Assembly (NCBI RefSeq): GCF_000724625.1
Contig: NZ_CP007139.1
Coordinates: forward strand, 2,914,001-2,978,000
From: Fimbriimonas ginsengisoli Gsoil 348
GTDB lineage: Bacteria; Armatimonadota; Fimbriimonadia; Fimbriimonadales; Fimbriimonadaceae
Direction of reading: 5' to 3'
Length of the DNA stretch: 64,000 nucleotides
Below are positions 25,688 to 35,617 of the stretch, in pieces (the stretch's first letter is position 1; each line of letters starts with the position of its first letter). The position numbers and the translations under genes were made by a program. The notes under the pieces are model-generated. The model ran no database searches. It was not told where the DNA came from and saw nothing but the letters and a program-made list of their open reading frames with translations.

Positions 25688-26551
25688 GAAGTCCGATGGG
25701 GGGATGCCCACTTGTTGGCGGAAGAACCGAGTGAAGTAGGCGGGATCGGGAAAGCCGGTTCTGGCGGCGATACTTGAAATCGTGAGATCCGTCTCTCGCA
25801 ACAACTTCTTTGCCGCTGCGATTCGCACCTGTCCAAGGTACTCGCGGGGCGAGCAGCCAACTTCCGCGCGAAACACTTCCGTGAAGCGCCCGATGGAAAG
25901 GAAAGCCGAGGCGGCGAGGTCACCGATCTTCAACGGCTCGGCGTAGCGCAACTCGATCAGCGCTCGAGCTCTCGAGCCGACGCGTGAGCCGGACCGGTGC
26001 GTGTTGCGGTGACACCGCGCTAAGAACACCAGGAAACGCAAGAAGGTCGCCTGCACCATCAGTGCTCGGTCCGGGGCGTCGATCCGCCATTCCTCGCGCA
26101 TCTCGTGCAACATCTCCGCTGCCTGAATGTGCGCCGCCTTACTTAGGCGCAGCCATCGGCTGGAACCCGCGCCTTCGAACCCCAGGAATAACGGGGCCAA
26201 TCCTTCGGTGGCCGAGAGCGCCTCTTGCGTTCCGGGCGAGAACATCGTGGGCACGAAATGGACGGTGTCGAGCACCAGCCCGTCGGAATTTTCGAAACGG
26301 TGCGACATGCCGTAACCCATCGCGTAGACGTCGCCCGCCTGAACCTTGAACGGCTCCTCGTCCACGAAATGCACGCCGCTCCCCTGGCGCGCCACGTACA
26401 CCGACATGAAGTCGACGTGTAGATAGCCGCGGACGACATCCGGGTTCTCGGCTGGGTCCTCGAAGCACAAAATCGGAAGCCGGTCGCTTACGCATCCGGC
26501 GTTGAGGTCTCGCAACTCCTCGAAATAAATTGGGACGGGCGCGATCCTCAT
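25676..26551 (-). CDS. AraC family transcriptional regulator
   Basis: 291 residues. The N-terminal half is a cupin-like sensor domain (VARQGSGVHFVDEEPFKVQAGDVYAMGYGMSHRF). The C-terminal ~100 residues hold two helix-turn-helix units: KIGDLAASAFLSIGRFTEVFRAEVGCSPREYLGQVRI and ISSIAARTGFPDPAYFTRFFRQQVGIPPSDFR, the standard AraC signature. It is divergent from the prepilin-like gene at 26650 and convergent-distal to the TIG/heparinase gene; either could be its target. The stop codon lies within a dispersed 18-bp repeat. Confidence 0.93.
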   Translation of the reverse strand: MRIAPVPIYFEELRDLNAGCVSDRLPILCFEDPAENPDVVRGYLHVDFMSVYVARQGSGVHFVDEEPFKVQAGDVYAMGYGMSHRFENSDGLVLDTVHFVPTMFSPGTQEALSATEGLAPLFLGFEGAGSSRWLRLSKAAHIQAAEMLHEMREEWRIDAPDRALMVQATFLRFLVFLARCHRNTHRSGSRVGSRARALIELRYAEPLKIGDLAASAFLSIGRFTEVFRAEVGCSPREYLGQVRIAAAKKLLRETDLTISSIAARTGFPDPAYFTRFFRQQVGIPPSDFRGD

Positions 26552-26649
26552 TTTGTCCTAGGGTTCCCCTTCTTTGTCCATGTCCCCCGAGTCGTAGCCG
26601 AAGTTAAGCTACCTAAAACGGGATTTGGAACCAAAGAAGGTCCTTGATT

Positions 26650-27537
26650 ATGAGAATCATCCATCGTGCATTTACGCTTATCGAGCTACTCGTCGTCATC
26701 GCCATCATCGCGATACTCGCTGCTATTCTCTTCCCCGTTTTCGCTCAAGCCAAGCAAGCCGCTAAGAAGACGAGCGACCTCAGCAATATGAGGAATATCG
26801 GAATGGGCTTTATGCTCTACAACGGAGACAACGACGACCTCGCCCCATTCATTCGGGACGTCCACATCTTCGCTACCGACTTTACGGGGCCGAGCGAGAT
26901 CTCTTGGAAGGACTTGGTCTATCCCTACATTAAGAATGGTGGCGGCCGGGTGAATAGCGTGGGGCAAATCTTCAACACCCCCGGAGACGGCGGAATCTTC
27001 CAGTCGCCCCTTTCTTCTCACGCATGGTCCAAGGCTGGCCCCGCGTCCGGGCGGGATCCGGCCGGAGTCGGGGACGAGACGACGCGGTTCCCACGTTCTT
27101 ATGCCGTGAACAACGAAGCCGGCGCGAACGAGCTTGGCGACCTCCATCGGTGGTGGCCGGCGAACTATACCGACAATCCTCAATTCAACCAGGGGTCGGG
27201 CAACATGAGCGAGCTAACCAAGCCGGCGAGCACGATCATGGTCGCTCCCACCAAGACTTTCCTTCTCGATGTGGACCACGCCACCGCCCTCGAGCGCCCC
27301 TACAGCGCCGATGGGGTTCAGCTTGGATGGGACGGCGGGGCGGGTCTCGGCGGCCTGATGACCGATGGTGGCGGCGGCGCCAACTTCATCTACTTCGACG
27401 GCCACGCCAAGAATTCGAAGATTTCCCAGACCCTCGCCTCCGACGGTTGGGACTGCCTACCTCACTACCCGAATATCTGGGCTCCGTGGCAGGACTACGA
27501 AGCCAACCAGATCCGGCTCAAAACCGACTACAAGTAA
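26650..27537 (+). CDS. Prepilin-type N-terminal cleavage/methylation protein (Armatimonadota-type pseudopilin-like)
   Basis: 295 residues. The N-terminus [20 protein letters not shown] is a type IV pilin-like leader and helix with the cleavage/methylation site at A-F and the conserved Glu5, followed by [15 protein letters not shown]. The rest is an extracellular domain with DUF1559-like features and the C-terminal phrase [15 protein letters not shown], the H-X9-DG-like ending seen in planctomycetal and armatimonad relatives. These are abundant secreted surface proteins of uncertain role. ATG at 26650 chosen (AAGG upstream); TTG at 26644 is possible. A palindromic TTTGG-AA-CCAAA (26624-26635) lies just upstream. 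Confidence 0.88.
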   Translation: MRIIHRAFTLIELLVVIAIIAILAAILFPVFAQAKQAAKKTSDLSNMRNIGMGFMLYNGDNDDLAPFIRDVHIFATDFTGPSEISWKDLVYPYIKNGGGRVNSVGQIFNTPGDGGIFQSPLSSHAWSKAGPASGRDPAGVGDETTRFPRSYAVNNEAGANELGDLHRWWPANYTDNPQFNQGSGNMSELTKPASTIMVAPTKTFLLDVDHATALERPYSADGVQLGWDGGAGLGGLMTDGGGGANFIYFDGHAKNSKISQTLASDGWDCLPHYPNIWAPWQDYEANQIRLKTDYK

Positions 27538-27550
27538 TCCGTCCGATGCG

Positions 27551-27590
27551 GGGCAGGCGCATGGACTCGTGCGCCTGCCCTGTTTGTTAC
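27551..27590 (+). terminator. Terminator/attenuator between the prepilin-like and lipoprotein genes
   Basis: An 11-bp perfect stem GGGCAGGCGCA/TGCGCCTGCCC with an 8-nt loop, followed by the T-rich TGTTTGTT. It probably separates or dampens transcription of the small lipoprotein gene that begins 8 bp later. Confidence 0.7.
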
Positions 27591-27597
27591 GTGCCCT

Positions 27598-27804
27598 ATG
27601 AAACTCACCCACCTCCTACCGCTTTGCGCGTTGGCCGGGCTGGCCGGCTGCTCGTCACGAGACAGCGCGTCCGGTATGCATCCCACCGAAAATGTGACCT
27701 CGCGGCAGAAGATCGACCAAATCAAAGCCGATCCCAACGTTCCCGACGGTCTCAAGCAAATTCAGGTCGACACCCTTTCAAAGGATCCGATGGCAAGGAA
27801 GTAA
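27598..27804 (+). CDS. Small lipoprotein (68 aa)
   Basis: A signal peptide with a lipobox (ALAGLAGC, Cys at about 19) is followed by a short, polar mature region with ENVTSRQKIDQIKADPNVPDGLKQIQVDTL. The phrase KI-xx-I-x-ADPN-P--LK resembles small lipoproteins found next to prepilin-like genes in armatimonads, from memory. Function unknown; likely anchored to a membrane face. It follows the prepilin-like gene after a hairpin. Confidence 0.75.
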   Translation: MKLTHLLPLCALAGLAGCSSRDSASGMHPTENVTSRQKIDQIKADPNVPDGLKQIQVDTLSKDPMARK

Positions 27805-27807
27805 CGG

Positions 27808-27961
27808 CTACAACCCTTCGCGTTAAATCTCCTGTGAATTCAGGGGAGGCCAACGACGTGGTGATTACAAGACCGTCGCTGCCTGGGAACCCCTACCGGC
27901 TGAGACCGGTTCATTAGGGCAAATGCGGCCTCCAGTAGCCGCAGGTTGGCTCGTACCTGCG
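27808..27961. repeat. Dispersed repeats: CTACAACCC 18-mer and a 27-bp hairpin unit
   Basis: 27808-27825 repeats the 18-mer found at 25661. 27935-27961 is a hairpin unit (arms CGCAGGT/ACCTGCG, loop TGGCTCGT) that recurs inverted at 51495-51521 with a single mismatch over 27 bp. Also CCGG-CTGAGA-CCGG near 27897. The rest of the 239-bp gap to 28043 shows no gene. Confidence 0.65.
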
Positions 27962-28043
27962 CGACAACGCCCAAACGATTCCCAAGATTCTGATCCGCTC
28001 TCTCACCGTAGAGGCGGCTGGGCAACCGAAAACGCGGTTATCT

Positions 28044-28406
28044 TCAAATCCCAGTGGCGATTTCCTCGACCTGGTACTGGTCGATAGCTCCTTTGTCGTC
28101 GAAGTGAACGTCGATTCCGACGTAGGAAGTCGACCATAGGACCTTAGCCCACTTCCTATCGGCGCCCTCCGTTCGGTGATCCTCGACCGCTGCCCATCGC
28201 CCCGACATTAGCTCGGAGCCCAGTGTGCTTAACTCCTTAAATCCAGCTTTCTCTTTTTTGAGGCGAGAAAGCTGGGCGGTCCAGAACTGCTTTCGTTCTT
28301 CGATCAAGCGGCGTCCGGCACGATCTGCACTGTTGAGCCAGAGCGCTCCACACCCAATGAGGAGGGAAACCGCCAGCACGGCAACGAGTGCGATTCTCGA
28401 CTTCAT
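28044..28406 (-). CDS. Small membrane-anchored protein overlapping the RHS gene; candidate immunity protein
   Basis: 120 residues. The N-terminus is a signal/anchor (RIALVAVLAVSLLIGCGALWL) with a lipobox-like LLIGC, then a charged helix (RRLIEERKQFWTAQLSRLKKEKAGF) and a small alpha/beta part (VGIDVHFDDKGAIDQYQVEEI). It overlaps the RHS gene's end by 4 bp, so translation is coupled. Gene position directly after a polymorphic RHS C-terminus is where immunity genes lie; this is positional inference only, since no immunity family is recognised. Confidence 0.65.
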   Translation of the reverse strand: MKSRIALVAVLAVSLLIGCGALWLNSADRAGRRLIEERKQFWTAQLSRLKKEKAGFKELSTLGSELMSGRWAAVEDHRTEGADRKWAKVLWSTSYVGIDVHFDDKGAIDQYQVEEIATGI

Positions 28407-31400
28407 GGAGCGTCGTTATAGGGCACCTTGACAAACCAGCCCGGAGCCCAGGGAAGGTCTTCACCTGGTAGCTTCTTTATAGCGTGATTGTATTGATCCA
28501 AGAGGTTGGCCTCCTGTAATAGGTAGTGGCACCAAGTATTGCTGTTGGCCGTTTTCCCGCCCCATAGATGAAACTCGGAAGGTAACGGCGCGTAATCCTG
28601 CGGTTTCTGTCCTTTGATCTTTGCCTCAATAGCCTGGAACTTATCAATCCAAGGTTTCCACGCATCCTTGTTGTGAACGAGCGTGATGCACCGGCGTTCG
28701 TCTTCGGGGATTTGAGAGTAGGTACCCAGACCCATCGGCTTGTACCAGAGAGCGTCCTCCTGGTAATGCCACTTGCCGTAATCCTGCGTCTTCGCTCCGG
28801 CTTTCCATGGCCCCGATCTACTGACAAGGTTTCCGACGTGGGCCATCCCACCCTTCTCCGGTCCTCCGGCGAAGCTCCACGCTTGATTGTGGCCCACGTT
28901 ATCGATTACGACGATTCCACGGTGCCATCCGCCGTTGAAGACGCGATAGGAAATAACCCTAATGATCACCTGTCCCGTAGGGTCGATGTTCATAACCGGA
29001 TTGGCGTTACAGTACTGGTAAACATTCTCGCCGCCTGCTAGGCCGAGCGTGTCGCGTGATGTCCAGCGACCACACAGTGGGTCGTAATAGCGGCTTAGAC
29101 AGTAGTTGAGTTTGGAGTAAGCATCCGTGTAATAGCCGGCCTCCCCTTTGTACTGGAACGGCTGTTGCAGCGAGCGCATATCGTTCGTATAGCTGAAGAT
29201 CGGTTGGCCGTATGCGTCGAAGAGCATTGGCTTGTCCGTTCGCCCGGCTGAGGTCGCCACACAGTTCCCCTGAGGATCGAAAGTGAAGGACTTGGAGATT
29301 CCCGAAGGGTTGAACTCCATCGCGGCTCCTGTTGGTCCCCAAACGTATAGAACCGTCGGATCGGTAGAAAGATCGGAGGGGTTATTCAACGAATCCGACG
29401 CGGCATTTGCGCGCATCACCAAGCGAGATCCGTCGTAGGCATATGTTTCAGTTCGGATATTCTGAATTCCCTGCCAGTAGGTTCCAACCTGCATCCAGCG
29501 CCGTTGTCCAGCTTCGTCATACTTCGGCACGTACCAGAAGGTTTCCCCGGATTTGAAGGGAGACGATCCGCCTACCGACCGCACGGCGCCCGCCGGATCA
29601 TATGCGCATACCACTCTGGCCGAGGTCATTTCGCCGCTGGCATTGAACTGCGGCGCGGCATATCCCGTAGTGCCCGAGGAACCCGTAAGTTGGTCTGAGA
29701 GTGAATCAGCAGACCAGGAAATTCCCCGAAGGGTAGTCAAATTGCCGGCTGCGTCATACGAATGCGTATATGAGGGTCCACCGCTCCAGGTTTCTGCGGT
29801 CAAGCGACCACCCGAGTCGTAGGTCCAAGCGACGGACCCGGAAATGAACGTCGGAGTTCCGCTTCCGTAGGTAGCCATTGCGTAGTAGTCCATTCCCAGC
29901 CGATTTCCGAGAAGGTCGTAGGTCATCCCGCTGAACCCGGACAGCACGGTATGCATGCTGCCGTCGGCCGGATCTATAAATTGGGCTGCCGCCGGTGCAT
30001 TGGGATCGGGTGCCCCGTCCGGGGTGACGTTGTATAGACTCGTCAACTGACCAATAGCATTGAAGGTGTAGAAGGTATCGGACTTCGGAGTCCGCATCTC
30101 CTTTACGTTGCCGCTTGCGTCATACGCGTATCGCACGACGGCAATGGGTGCCCCAAAGATCTGTTTGCTGATGTTTGCATAATTCACCGTAATGCTGGCC
30201 ACGCGGCGACTGTCATCATATCCGTACTGGTAAGCGGCGTAATATCCACCGTTGGAAGTGCCGGAGTTAAAGCCTACAAACATGGTTTGTCGGCTTCCAT
30301 CCGCGTTATATACGTAGCTCGTCTCCGCGGTGGTCCTGCCCGGTATGGTCTTGTCCAAGAGGCGGTCTTCATCGTCATAAGAGAACTGATGAGTGAATCC
30401 GCTCGACGAACTCGGATCTTCCCCGTAGGCGTACGACGTCGCTTGGCTTACGCGGCCAAACTCGTCGTGCCCAAAGTCCATTTCGACGGCGCTATTGAAT
30501 TCATCGGTCCAGCGAATGGAGGAGACGAGGTCGGGCGCAATTTGTGACCGGGTAACGGTCGCACTCCGGTTGTCGGAGCCCGTAGTTGAGGTCACGTTTC
30601 CGTTTGCGTTGTATGTGACTGATCGGGTGAGACTCTTGGATCCGGAGCCGAAGATTGTTGAAGCGCTCCTCGCGGCCGCATTCAACGAAAAGCTGTGCAT
30701 CGGCTTCGCGGCCGCGTTCGTGAGCGTGCCGATGCCGTGCTCCGGTGTGTAGGTGGCCGAGCTTGCCAAATTGTTTCCATCTGTGAGGGTTGCTAAGCCC
30801 GATTCCTTATTGTACGTTTGGGCTCCTACCGAGAGCTGACCCAACGTCGGAGAGGAGACCGTTTGTGACGTGGGACCCTTGCCCGGGATGGTGTAGCCGA
30901 TCGTTAGCTGCTGCTGCAGCGGTGAGGTCGCCGAAGTCAACTGATCGTACTTGTTGTAAACGAAGCTTGACTGGTTACCCGCGGCATCGGCACTCGTAGT
31001 AACGCGGCCTGAGGTGTCGTACGCATAGTCGGCGAAGCGGCCTCCGCTATCCTCGATCGAATAAGGCTTTTCGTAGCGCTCCGTGCCCACGACCGTCCCG
31101 TTGTGGTCGTGCGCGTAATCGTATGACAAGGAAATGCTTGGAGTGTTAATCGACTGAACGCTGCCGAGGCTAGTATATGAGTAGGTGTAAAGTCCGCCGG
31201 TAGGAGTAAGCATCGACTTTAACAGCCCAGATTTTCCACCGCTCTCGGTGGCGCCGTAGTAGCTGAACGTCGTTGCTGCGAGTTGTGTACCGTTGTAGCC
31301 GACCCGGGAGATGGAGTTGAGCTGTCCGAGAGGAGCATTCGAAGGATACGACCACCCGTACTGGACATAGTTGCCGAGCGGATAAGTCACTTTGGTTGGA

Positions 31401-33217
31401 TTGCCGTGCGTGTCGATGTCGACGCTGATCGCTGCACCGACCTGCCGATACACGTGCGCGATCATTGATGGGTTACTCGCGGAGTAATCGTAGGTGACGA
31501 CATCACCTGCCGCGCTCTGCTCACCGACCAACCGTCCGTCCGATCCAAAGGTTACGCCATAGCTGGTAAAGGCGCTTCCGCTTTGAGGACTTGCAGATGC
31601 ACTCGCGCCACCATGGTCGTCGTAGGTGAAGCTGCGAGCATTGGACAGGGCGTCCGTCACCGAGGTGGCCCTTCCGGTTTGGCTGTCGTAATACACATTC
31701 GCGTATGCCATCGCCCCCTGCGGGTCGCTTGTACCCACCACGTTGAGGAAGGAGCTGCCGTTCGCCATCGTCGTGTATGCATAGGTCCACTCCGCCGACG
31801 ACGAATCGATTTTCGACATTTTGGTGAGGAGGCCGTTGGTGTGCGTGTAATTTCGCTTCGACGTCGTCACCGAGTTAGTGATTCGGCTCAGCATCCCACC
31901 CGTTGCCGCATAGGTGAGGGTGAGCTTCATGAGGCTCGGGCCGGCGGGCATGCCGTTGTTAATTTGAGTCAGCTTTGCCTGCGGGTCCGTCGAGTAAACG
32001 AAGACGAGCTTGCCCCCGTTGGCGGAGAACGAAGTCGATAGGCGATACGTCGAGTCGTTCGCAAGTTTTGCGAAAACTTCCTTGGCCAAGCCGTTGTGCT
32101 GCAGCGTAATTGACGTCCAAGTGTGCGAACCGTCACTTGCGGGAGCCCCGGTGGCCACATATGGAACTCCGACCGGCCCAGAAAATGCGCCGGTGGGAAC
32201 GCCGTTATTGAGGACGGGCGTGAGATTCTCCGAGCCTCCGTTCGGATAAACGACGGTGAGCGGACTCCACGAGTTTAGATCGCTTTGAAGGATGCGGTAG
32301 TCCCAATTGTGCGTCCAACCCGCCGGTAAACCCGGTGAGGAAAGCCGTGCGACCGCGAGCGGCGTTCGGTAGCGCCGTTCAAATGTTAGGACCGGCCCGG
32401 TCGGATTGTCGAGGGTGAAGTCGGGGCCGCTATCGATGTCGACGGCGCCGTATGCCAGATTAACCGCGATGGACGATGCTGGGCCTCCTTCAGGCGCCGA
32501 GCTCTGATCGATGGGCGCGACCCCTTCCATCCAATTCGGAAAGGTCATGGGAGTCGGAAGAATCCCGTTCGCGAATGGTGGATGAATATCAAACGGAACC
32601 GGCGTAGCCCGATCAATAGATAGAATGGTGGAGTACCAGCCCTCGGGGACGCTTAGGAGTCGGTAGTAAATGGGTCCGCTAGGTGCGCTCGAGTCGGTGT
32701 AGCCCGTTGAGGTGTAAGGAGGCACCGCGCCCAGAGTCGCGATCGCCGACCACGGCCCCAGGGGCGTTGCCGATCGCAAAACCGTGAGAAGGCTGTGGCT
32801 TGGCCAGGCCAATACGACGGAGGTGCCTACCCGCTGGCCGGTTAGCACGACCGTCGTTGCTGTGGTCGTAACCTGCACTGCGGCAGATAAAGGGCTCGTT
32901 CCTGATGAATTCGACGCACTAATCTGATAGTAGTACGTACTCGTATACTCCACCCCATTGTCAGACCACGTTGTGCCCGAGCCATCTCGCACAAGTGTAA
33001 ACGGGCCCGAAACGTCCGAGCTCCGATAAATCTGGTACGACGTTGCTCCTGTGCTCGAGCTCCAGCTGAGCGACACCATTGCGGCCTTTCCGGTAGCCGT
33101 CAGACTCGCAGGAGTAGGGGGCGGAGAACCTTGTTTATTCGTTCTTGCAAAAGAAGCAGCAAATACAAATAGAATGAAGAACGCAATGGCAAGCCGCGTA
33201 CGAACTAACGAGTCCAT
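28403..33217 (-). CDS. RHS/YD-repeat protein with fibronectin-like N-terminus and papain-like-fold C-terminal domain
   Basis: 1,604 residues from the ATG at 33217. Signal/TM segment (LAIAFFILFVFAASFA), a fibronectin type III domain (PASLTATGKAAMVSLSWSSS), a second such region, a DUF6531-like entry (AYGAVDIDSGPDFTLDNPTGP), then dozens of YD repeats (YDYSASNP, YAYDTSGRV, YDASGNV) and the core-ending motif GGENVYQYCNANPVMNIDPTG. The 189-residue tail has WHRGIVVID and NSNTWCHYLL, the His and Cys arrangement of permuted papain-like (NlpC/P60-type) enzymes. Such tails act as toxins in RHS systems. The start is set by a promoter whose -10 ends 5 bp before the ATG; the frame is open upstream to 33403 without support. 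Confidence 0.87.
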   Translation of the reverse strand: MDSLVRTRLAIAFFILFVFAASFARTNKQGSPPPTPASLTATGKAAMVSLSWSSSTGATSYQIYRSSDVSGPFTLVRDGSGTTWSDNGVEYTSTYYYQISASNSSGTSPLSAAVQVTTTATTVVLTGQRVGTSVVLAWPSHSLLTVLRSATPLGPWSAIATLGAVPPYTSTGYTDSSAPSGPIYYRLLSVPEGWYSTILSIDRATPVPFDIHPPFANGILPTPMTFPNWMEGVAPIDQSSAPEGGPASSIAVNLAYGAVDIDSGPDFTLDNPTGPVLTFERRYRTPLAVARLSSPGLPAGWTHNWDYRILQSDLNSWSPLTVVYPNGGSENLTPVLNNGVPTGAFSGPVGVPYVATGAPASDGSHTWTSITLQHNGLAKEVFAKLANDSTYRLSTSFSANGGKLVFVYSTDPQAKLTQINNGMPAGPSLMKLTLTYAATGGMLSRITNSVTTSKRNYTHTNGLLTKMSKIDSSSAEWTYAYTTMANGSSFLNVVGTSDPQGAMAYANVYYDSQTGRATSVTDALSNARSFTYDDHGGASASASPQSGSAFTSYGVTFGSDGRLVGEQSAAGDVVTYDYSASNPSMIAHVYRQVGAAISVDIDTHGNPTKVTYPLGNYVQYGWSYPSNAPLGQLNSISRVGYNGTQLAATTFSYYGATESGGKSGLLKSMLTPTGGLYTYSYTSLGSVQSINTPSISLSYDYAHDHNGTVVGTERYEKPYSIEDSGGRFADYAYDTSGRVTTSADAAGNQSSFVYNKYDQLTSATSPLQQQLTIGYTIPGKGPTSQTVSSPTLGQLSVGAQTYNKESGLATLTDGNNLASSATYTPEHGIGTLTNAAAKPMHSFSLNAAARSASTIFGSGSKSLTRSVTYNANGNVTSTTGSDNRSATVTRSQIAPDLVSSIRWTDEFNSAVEMDFGHDEFGRVSQATSYAYGEDPSSSSGFTHQFSYDDEDRLLDKTIPGRTTAETSYVYNADGSRQTMFVGFNSGTSNGGYYAAYQYGYDDSRRVASITVNYANISKQIFGAPIAVVRYAYDASGNVKEMRTPKSDTFYTFNAIGQLTSLYNVTPDGAPDPNAPAAAQFIDPADGSMHTVLSGFSGMTYDLLGNRLGMDYYAMATYGSGTPTFISGSVAWTYDSGGRLTAETWSGGPSYTHSYDAAGNLTTLRGISWSADSLSDQLTGSSGTTGYAAPQFNASGEMTSARVVCAYDPAGAVRSVGGSSPFKSGETFWYVPKYDEAGQRRWMQVGTYWQGIQNIRTETYAYDGSRLVMRANAASDSLNNPSDLSTDPTVLYVWGPTGAAMEFNPSGISKSFTFDPQGNCVATSAGRTDKPMLFDAYGQPIFSYTNDMRSLQQPFQYKGEAGYYTDAYSKLNYCLSRYYDPLCGRWTSRDTLGLAGGENVYQYCNANPVMNIDPTGQVIIRVISYRVFNGGWHRGIVVIDNVGHNQAWSFAGGPEKGGMAHVGNLVSRSGPWKAGAKTQDYGKWHYQEDALWYKPMGLGTYSQIPEDERRCITLVHNKDAWKPWIDKFQAIEAKIKGQKPQDYAPLPSEFHLWGGKTANSNTWCHYLLQEANLLDQYNHAIKKLPGEDLPWAPGWFVKVPYNDAP

Positions 33218-33222
33218 GCCGT

Positions 33223-33251
33223 TGTATATGCTACTAACCGATTGTGTCCAA
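33223..33251 (-). promoter_or_regulatory. RHS gene promoter TTGGAC-N17-TATACA, leaderless
   Basis: -35 at 33246-33251, exact 17-bp spacer, -10 at 33223-33228, and the ATG only five bases downstream, where transcription should begin. No Shine-Dalgarno. Confidence 0.7.
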
Positions 33252-33644
33252 ATACCGGGTAAACGTGACTTGACGTTGAACGAAATATGTGTTATCAGGA
33301 ATGAGCTGGAAGCCATGCGCTCCACCACGTGGCTCATGCCGGTGAGTGCCCACCCTTCAAAGGGCGGGTACCCCATAACGATTTCCATCGCGCCCTTCGT
33401 CACAAAATGCCTTGCGATGGCTTCTCAGTGAGGGAGTCGTTGAGAGTGATGAGCTTTGTGAGGGGAGCCAATTCGGTGGGGAGGGATAAATCGAGCCTGT
33501 CTCCAGGGGGCCCGATTCTATGTGGGCGAATCGAACCCTACCGCCACCTCGGGAACCCGCCCCACGCAAAGGCGGTTCACTAGGTGAATTACGGTCCTAG
33601 CGGTTAACCGTTGGGTACAACCCCCTGCATAGGAGTCGCCGACG
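33252..33644. other. Intergenic region between the RHS gene and rfbB
   Basis: About 390 bp with no supported gene. Weak open frames on both strands lack start signals. An isolated hairpin-like CGGTTAACCG (33600-33609) and GGAG ten bases before rfbB are the only signals seen. Confidence 0.5.
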
Positions 33645-34736
33645 ATGCCCGCTTCAATTCTTTCTTCTGACCTCACCGGTCCGGTCCTCGTGACCGGGGG
33701 CGGCGGCTTTATTGGGTCGAACCTGCTCCTAACCTTGGCGGCGCGGCACCCTGAGCTTACATTCGTGAACCTCGACGCATTGACCTACGCTGTGGTCCCG
33801 GCAACCGTAGACGAGCTGGCGCGGTCGATCCCGAATTATGTTTTCGAGCGAGCCGACATCGTCGACGAGGCGGCGGTCCGGGCCGTCGTCGAGCGGCATC
33901 GACCGCAGCTCGTATTGCACCTTGCGGCGGAATCGCACGTCGACCGCAGCATCCTCGAACCGCGAAGGTTCCTAGAGACGAACGTGATGGGGACGTTCAA
34001 CTTGCTCACCGCTTGCCGCGACCTGTGGGCCGGCGACCCGGGCGTTCGGTTCCACCACGTCAGCACGGACGAAGTTTATGGATCGCTTGGCGACGAGGGG
34101 TATTTCACCGAGACGACCCCCTATTCCCCCCGAAGCCCATATTCCGCCAGTAAAGCCTCTAGCGATCACTTGGTCCGGGCATTCCATGAAACGTACGCCC
34201 TTCCGGTGACGATCACCAACTGCTCAAACAACTACGGCCCGCGCCAGCATCCCGAGAAGCTGCTTCCGCTAATGATCCACAACGCGATGGCACGCAAGCC
34301 TCTCCCGGTTTACGGCGACGGGCTGAACGTACGCGACTGGCTCTACGTAACCGACCACGTCGAAGCGATCTGGCAGGTGGCCCTGCGGGGCCGAGTTGGC
34401 GAGACCTACAACGTCGGCGGGGACGCCGAGCGGACCAACCTAGATGTCCTGAAGGCACTGCTCGACGCGGTTTCGGAACGAACCGGCGACGATCGGGAGG
34501 AGCTGGAGCGCCTCGTCGCCTTCGTCAAGGACCGGCCCGGCCACGACCGGCGGTACGCCATCGACGCCACCAAGCTTAAGACGGAGCTCGGCTGGAGACC
34601 CACACGCTCACTCGAAGACGGTCTTCGCGAGACCGTCGATTGGTACGTATCGAACCCCGGGTGGGTGGCGTCGGCGCGCGAGAACGGCTACGATGCTTGG
34701 GTGCAGAAGCAATACGTTACCGAGGGCCGGAGTTGA
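33645..34736 (+). CDS. rfbB: dTDP-glucose 4,6-dehydratase
   Basis: Second step of dTDP-L-rhamnose synthesis: dTDP-glucose to dTDP-4-dehydro-6-deoxyglucose, cytoplasmic, NAD-bound. Short-chain dehydrogenase features are clear: [10 protein letters not shown] (nucleotide loop), [12 protein letters not shown], the catalytic STDEVYG with Asp-Glu, YSASK (Tyr/Lys pair), and [20 protein letters not shown]. 363 residues, normal length. GGAG lies ten bases upstream. Its TGA overlaps the TTG start of rfbA. Confidence 0.95.
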   Translation: MPASILSSDLTGPVLVTGGGGFIGSNLLLTLAARHPELTFVNLDALTYAVVPATVDELARSIPNYVFERADIVDEAAVRAVVERHRPQLVLHLAAESHVDRSILEPRRFLETNVMGTFNLLTACRDLWAGDPGVRFHHVSTDEVYGSLGDEGYFTETTPYSPRSPYSASKASSDHLVRAFHETYALPVTITNCSNNYGPRQHPEKLLPLMIHNAMARKPLPVYGDGLNVRDWLYVTDHVEAIWQVALRGRVGETYNVGGDAERTNLDVLKALLDAVSERTGDDREELERLVAFVKDRPGHDRRYAIDATKLKTELGWRPTRSLEDGLRETVDWYVSNPGWVASARENGYDAWVQKQYVTEGRS

Positions 34737-35617
34737 TCCGGAAAGGAATCGTCCTTGCCGGAGGGTCCGGAACCCGGCTTTATCCCATCACCCTCGGGGT
34801 CAGCAAGCAGCTCATACCGGTCTACAGCAAGCCGATGCTCTACTATCCGTTGAGCGTCCTGATGCTGGCCGGTTTGCGCGAGATCCTGGTCATCACCACC
34901 CCCCACGAACAGGATGCGTTCCGCCGTTTGCTCGGGAACGGCAGCCAATGGGGCATCGACATCTCGTTCGCTGCCCAGCCCCGCCCGGAAGGGCTCGCCC
35001 AGGCGTTCCATGTGGGCGCAGGGTTCCTCGGCGGGGAAGGAGCGGCGCTGGTGTTGGGAGACAACATCTTTTACGGCCACGGCCTCACCGAGCAACTTCA
35101 GACCGCCGCCGAATTGGAGGAGGGGGCCGTAGTCTTCGCCTACCCGGTCGAGAGCCCACAGGCATACGGAGTGGTCGAGCTGGATAACCGAGGGAGGGCG
35201 ATCTCGCTGGAAGAGAAGCCGAAAGAACCGAAGTCGAAACTGGCAGTGACCGGGCTTTATTTCTACGATCACCAAGTCACCGAGCTGGCGCGCGACCTCA
35301 AGCCTTCTGGCCGCGGGGAATTCGAGATTACCGATCTAAATCGCTTGTACATGGAAGCCGACCAATTGCAGGTCGTGCAGCTTGGCCGCGGCGTCGCGTG
35401 GCTCGACACCGGCTCGCCCGCATCTATGCTTCAGGCCGCCAACTTTGTGGAAGCCGTCGAGTCGCGTCAAGGGTTGATGATCGCCTGCCCAGAGGAGATC
35501 GCGTTCCGCCAAGGGTGGATTGACGCCGAGGCGCTGAGTCGATTGGCCGCACCCCTGAAGAATTCGGTTTACGGCCGGTACCTCGCCAACCTTGCGGAAG
35601 GAAGCGTGCCGCTTTGA
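34733..35617 (+). CDS. rfbA: Glucose-1-phosphate thymidylyltransferase
   Basis: First step of dTDP-rhamnose synthesis: glucose-1-phosphate + dTTP to dTDP-glucose. The signature [18 protein letters not shown] is followed by [31 protein letters not shown] and [16 protein letters not shown]. 294 residues, the usual length. The start is a TTG that overlaps the rfbB stop as TTGA; the family's N-terminus begins a few residues before GIVLAGG, which supports this over the longer frame opening at 34640. GAGGG lies seven bases upstream. Confidence 0.94.
   Translation: MIRKGIVLAGGSGTRLYPITLGVSKQLIPVYSKPMLYYPLSVLMLAGLREILVITTPHEQDAFRRLLGNGSQWGIDISFAAQPRPEGLAQAFHVGAGFLGGEGAALVLGDNIFYGHGLTEQLQTAAELEEGAVVFAYPVESPQAYGVVELDNRGRAISLEEKPKEPKSKLAVTGLYFYDHQVTELARDLKPSGRGEFEITDLNRLYMEADQLQVVQLGRGVAWLDTGSPASMLQAANFVEAVESRQGLMIACPEEIAFRQGWIDAEALSRLAAPLKNSVYGRYLANLAEGSVPL

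Noticed and set aside
33404-33644. Small gene before rfbB
   Set aside because: Open frames on both strands lack ribosome sites, starts and recognisable sequence.
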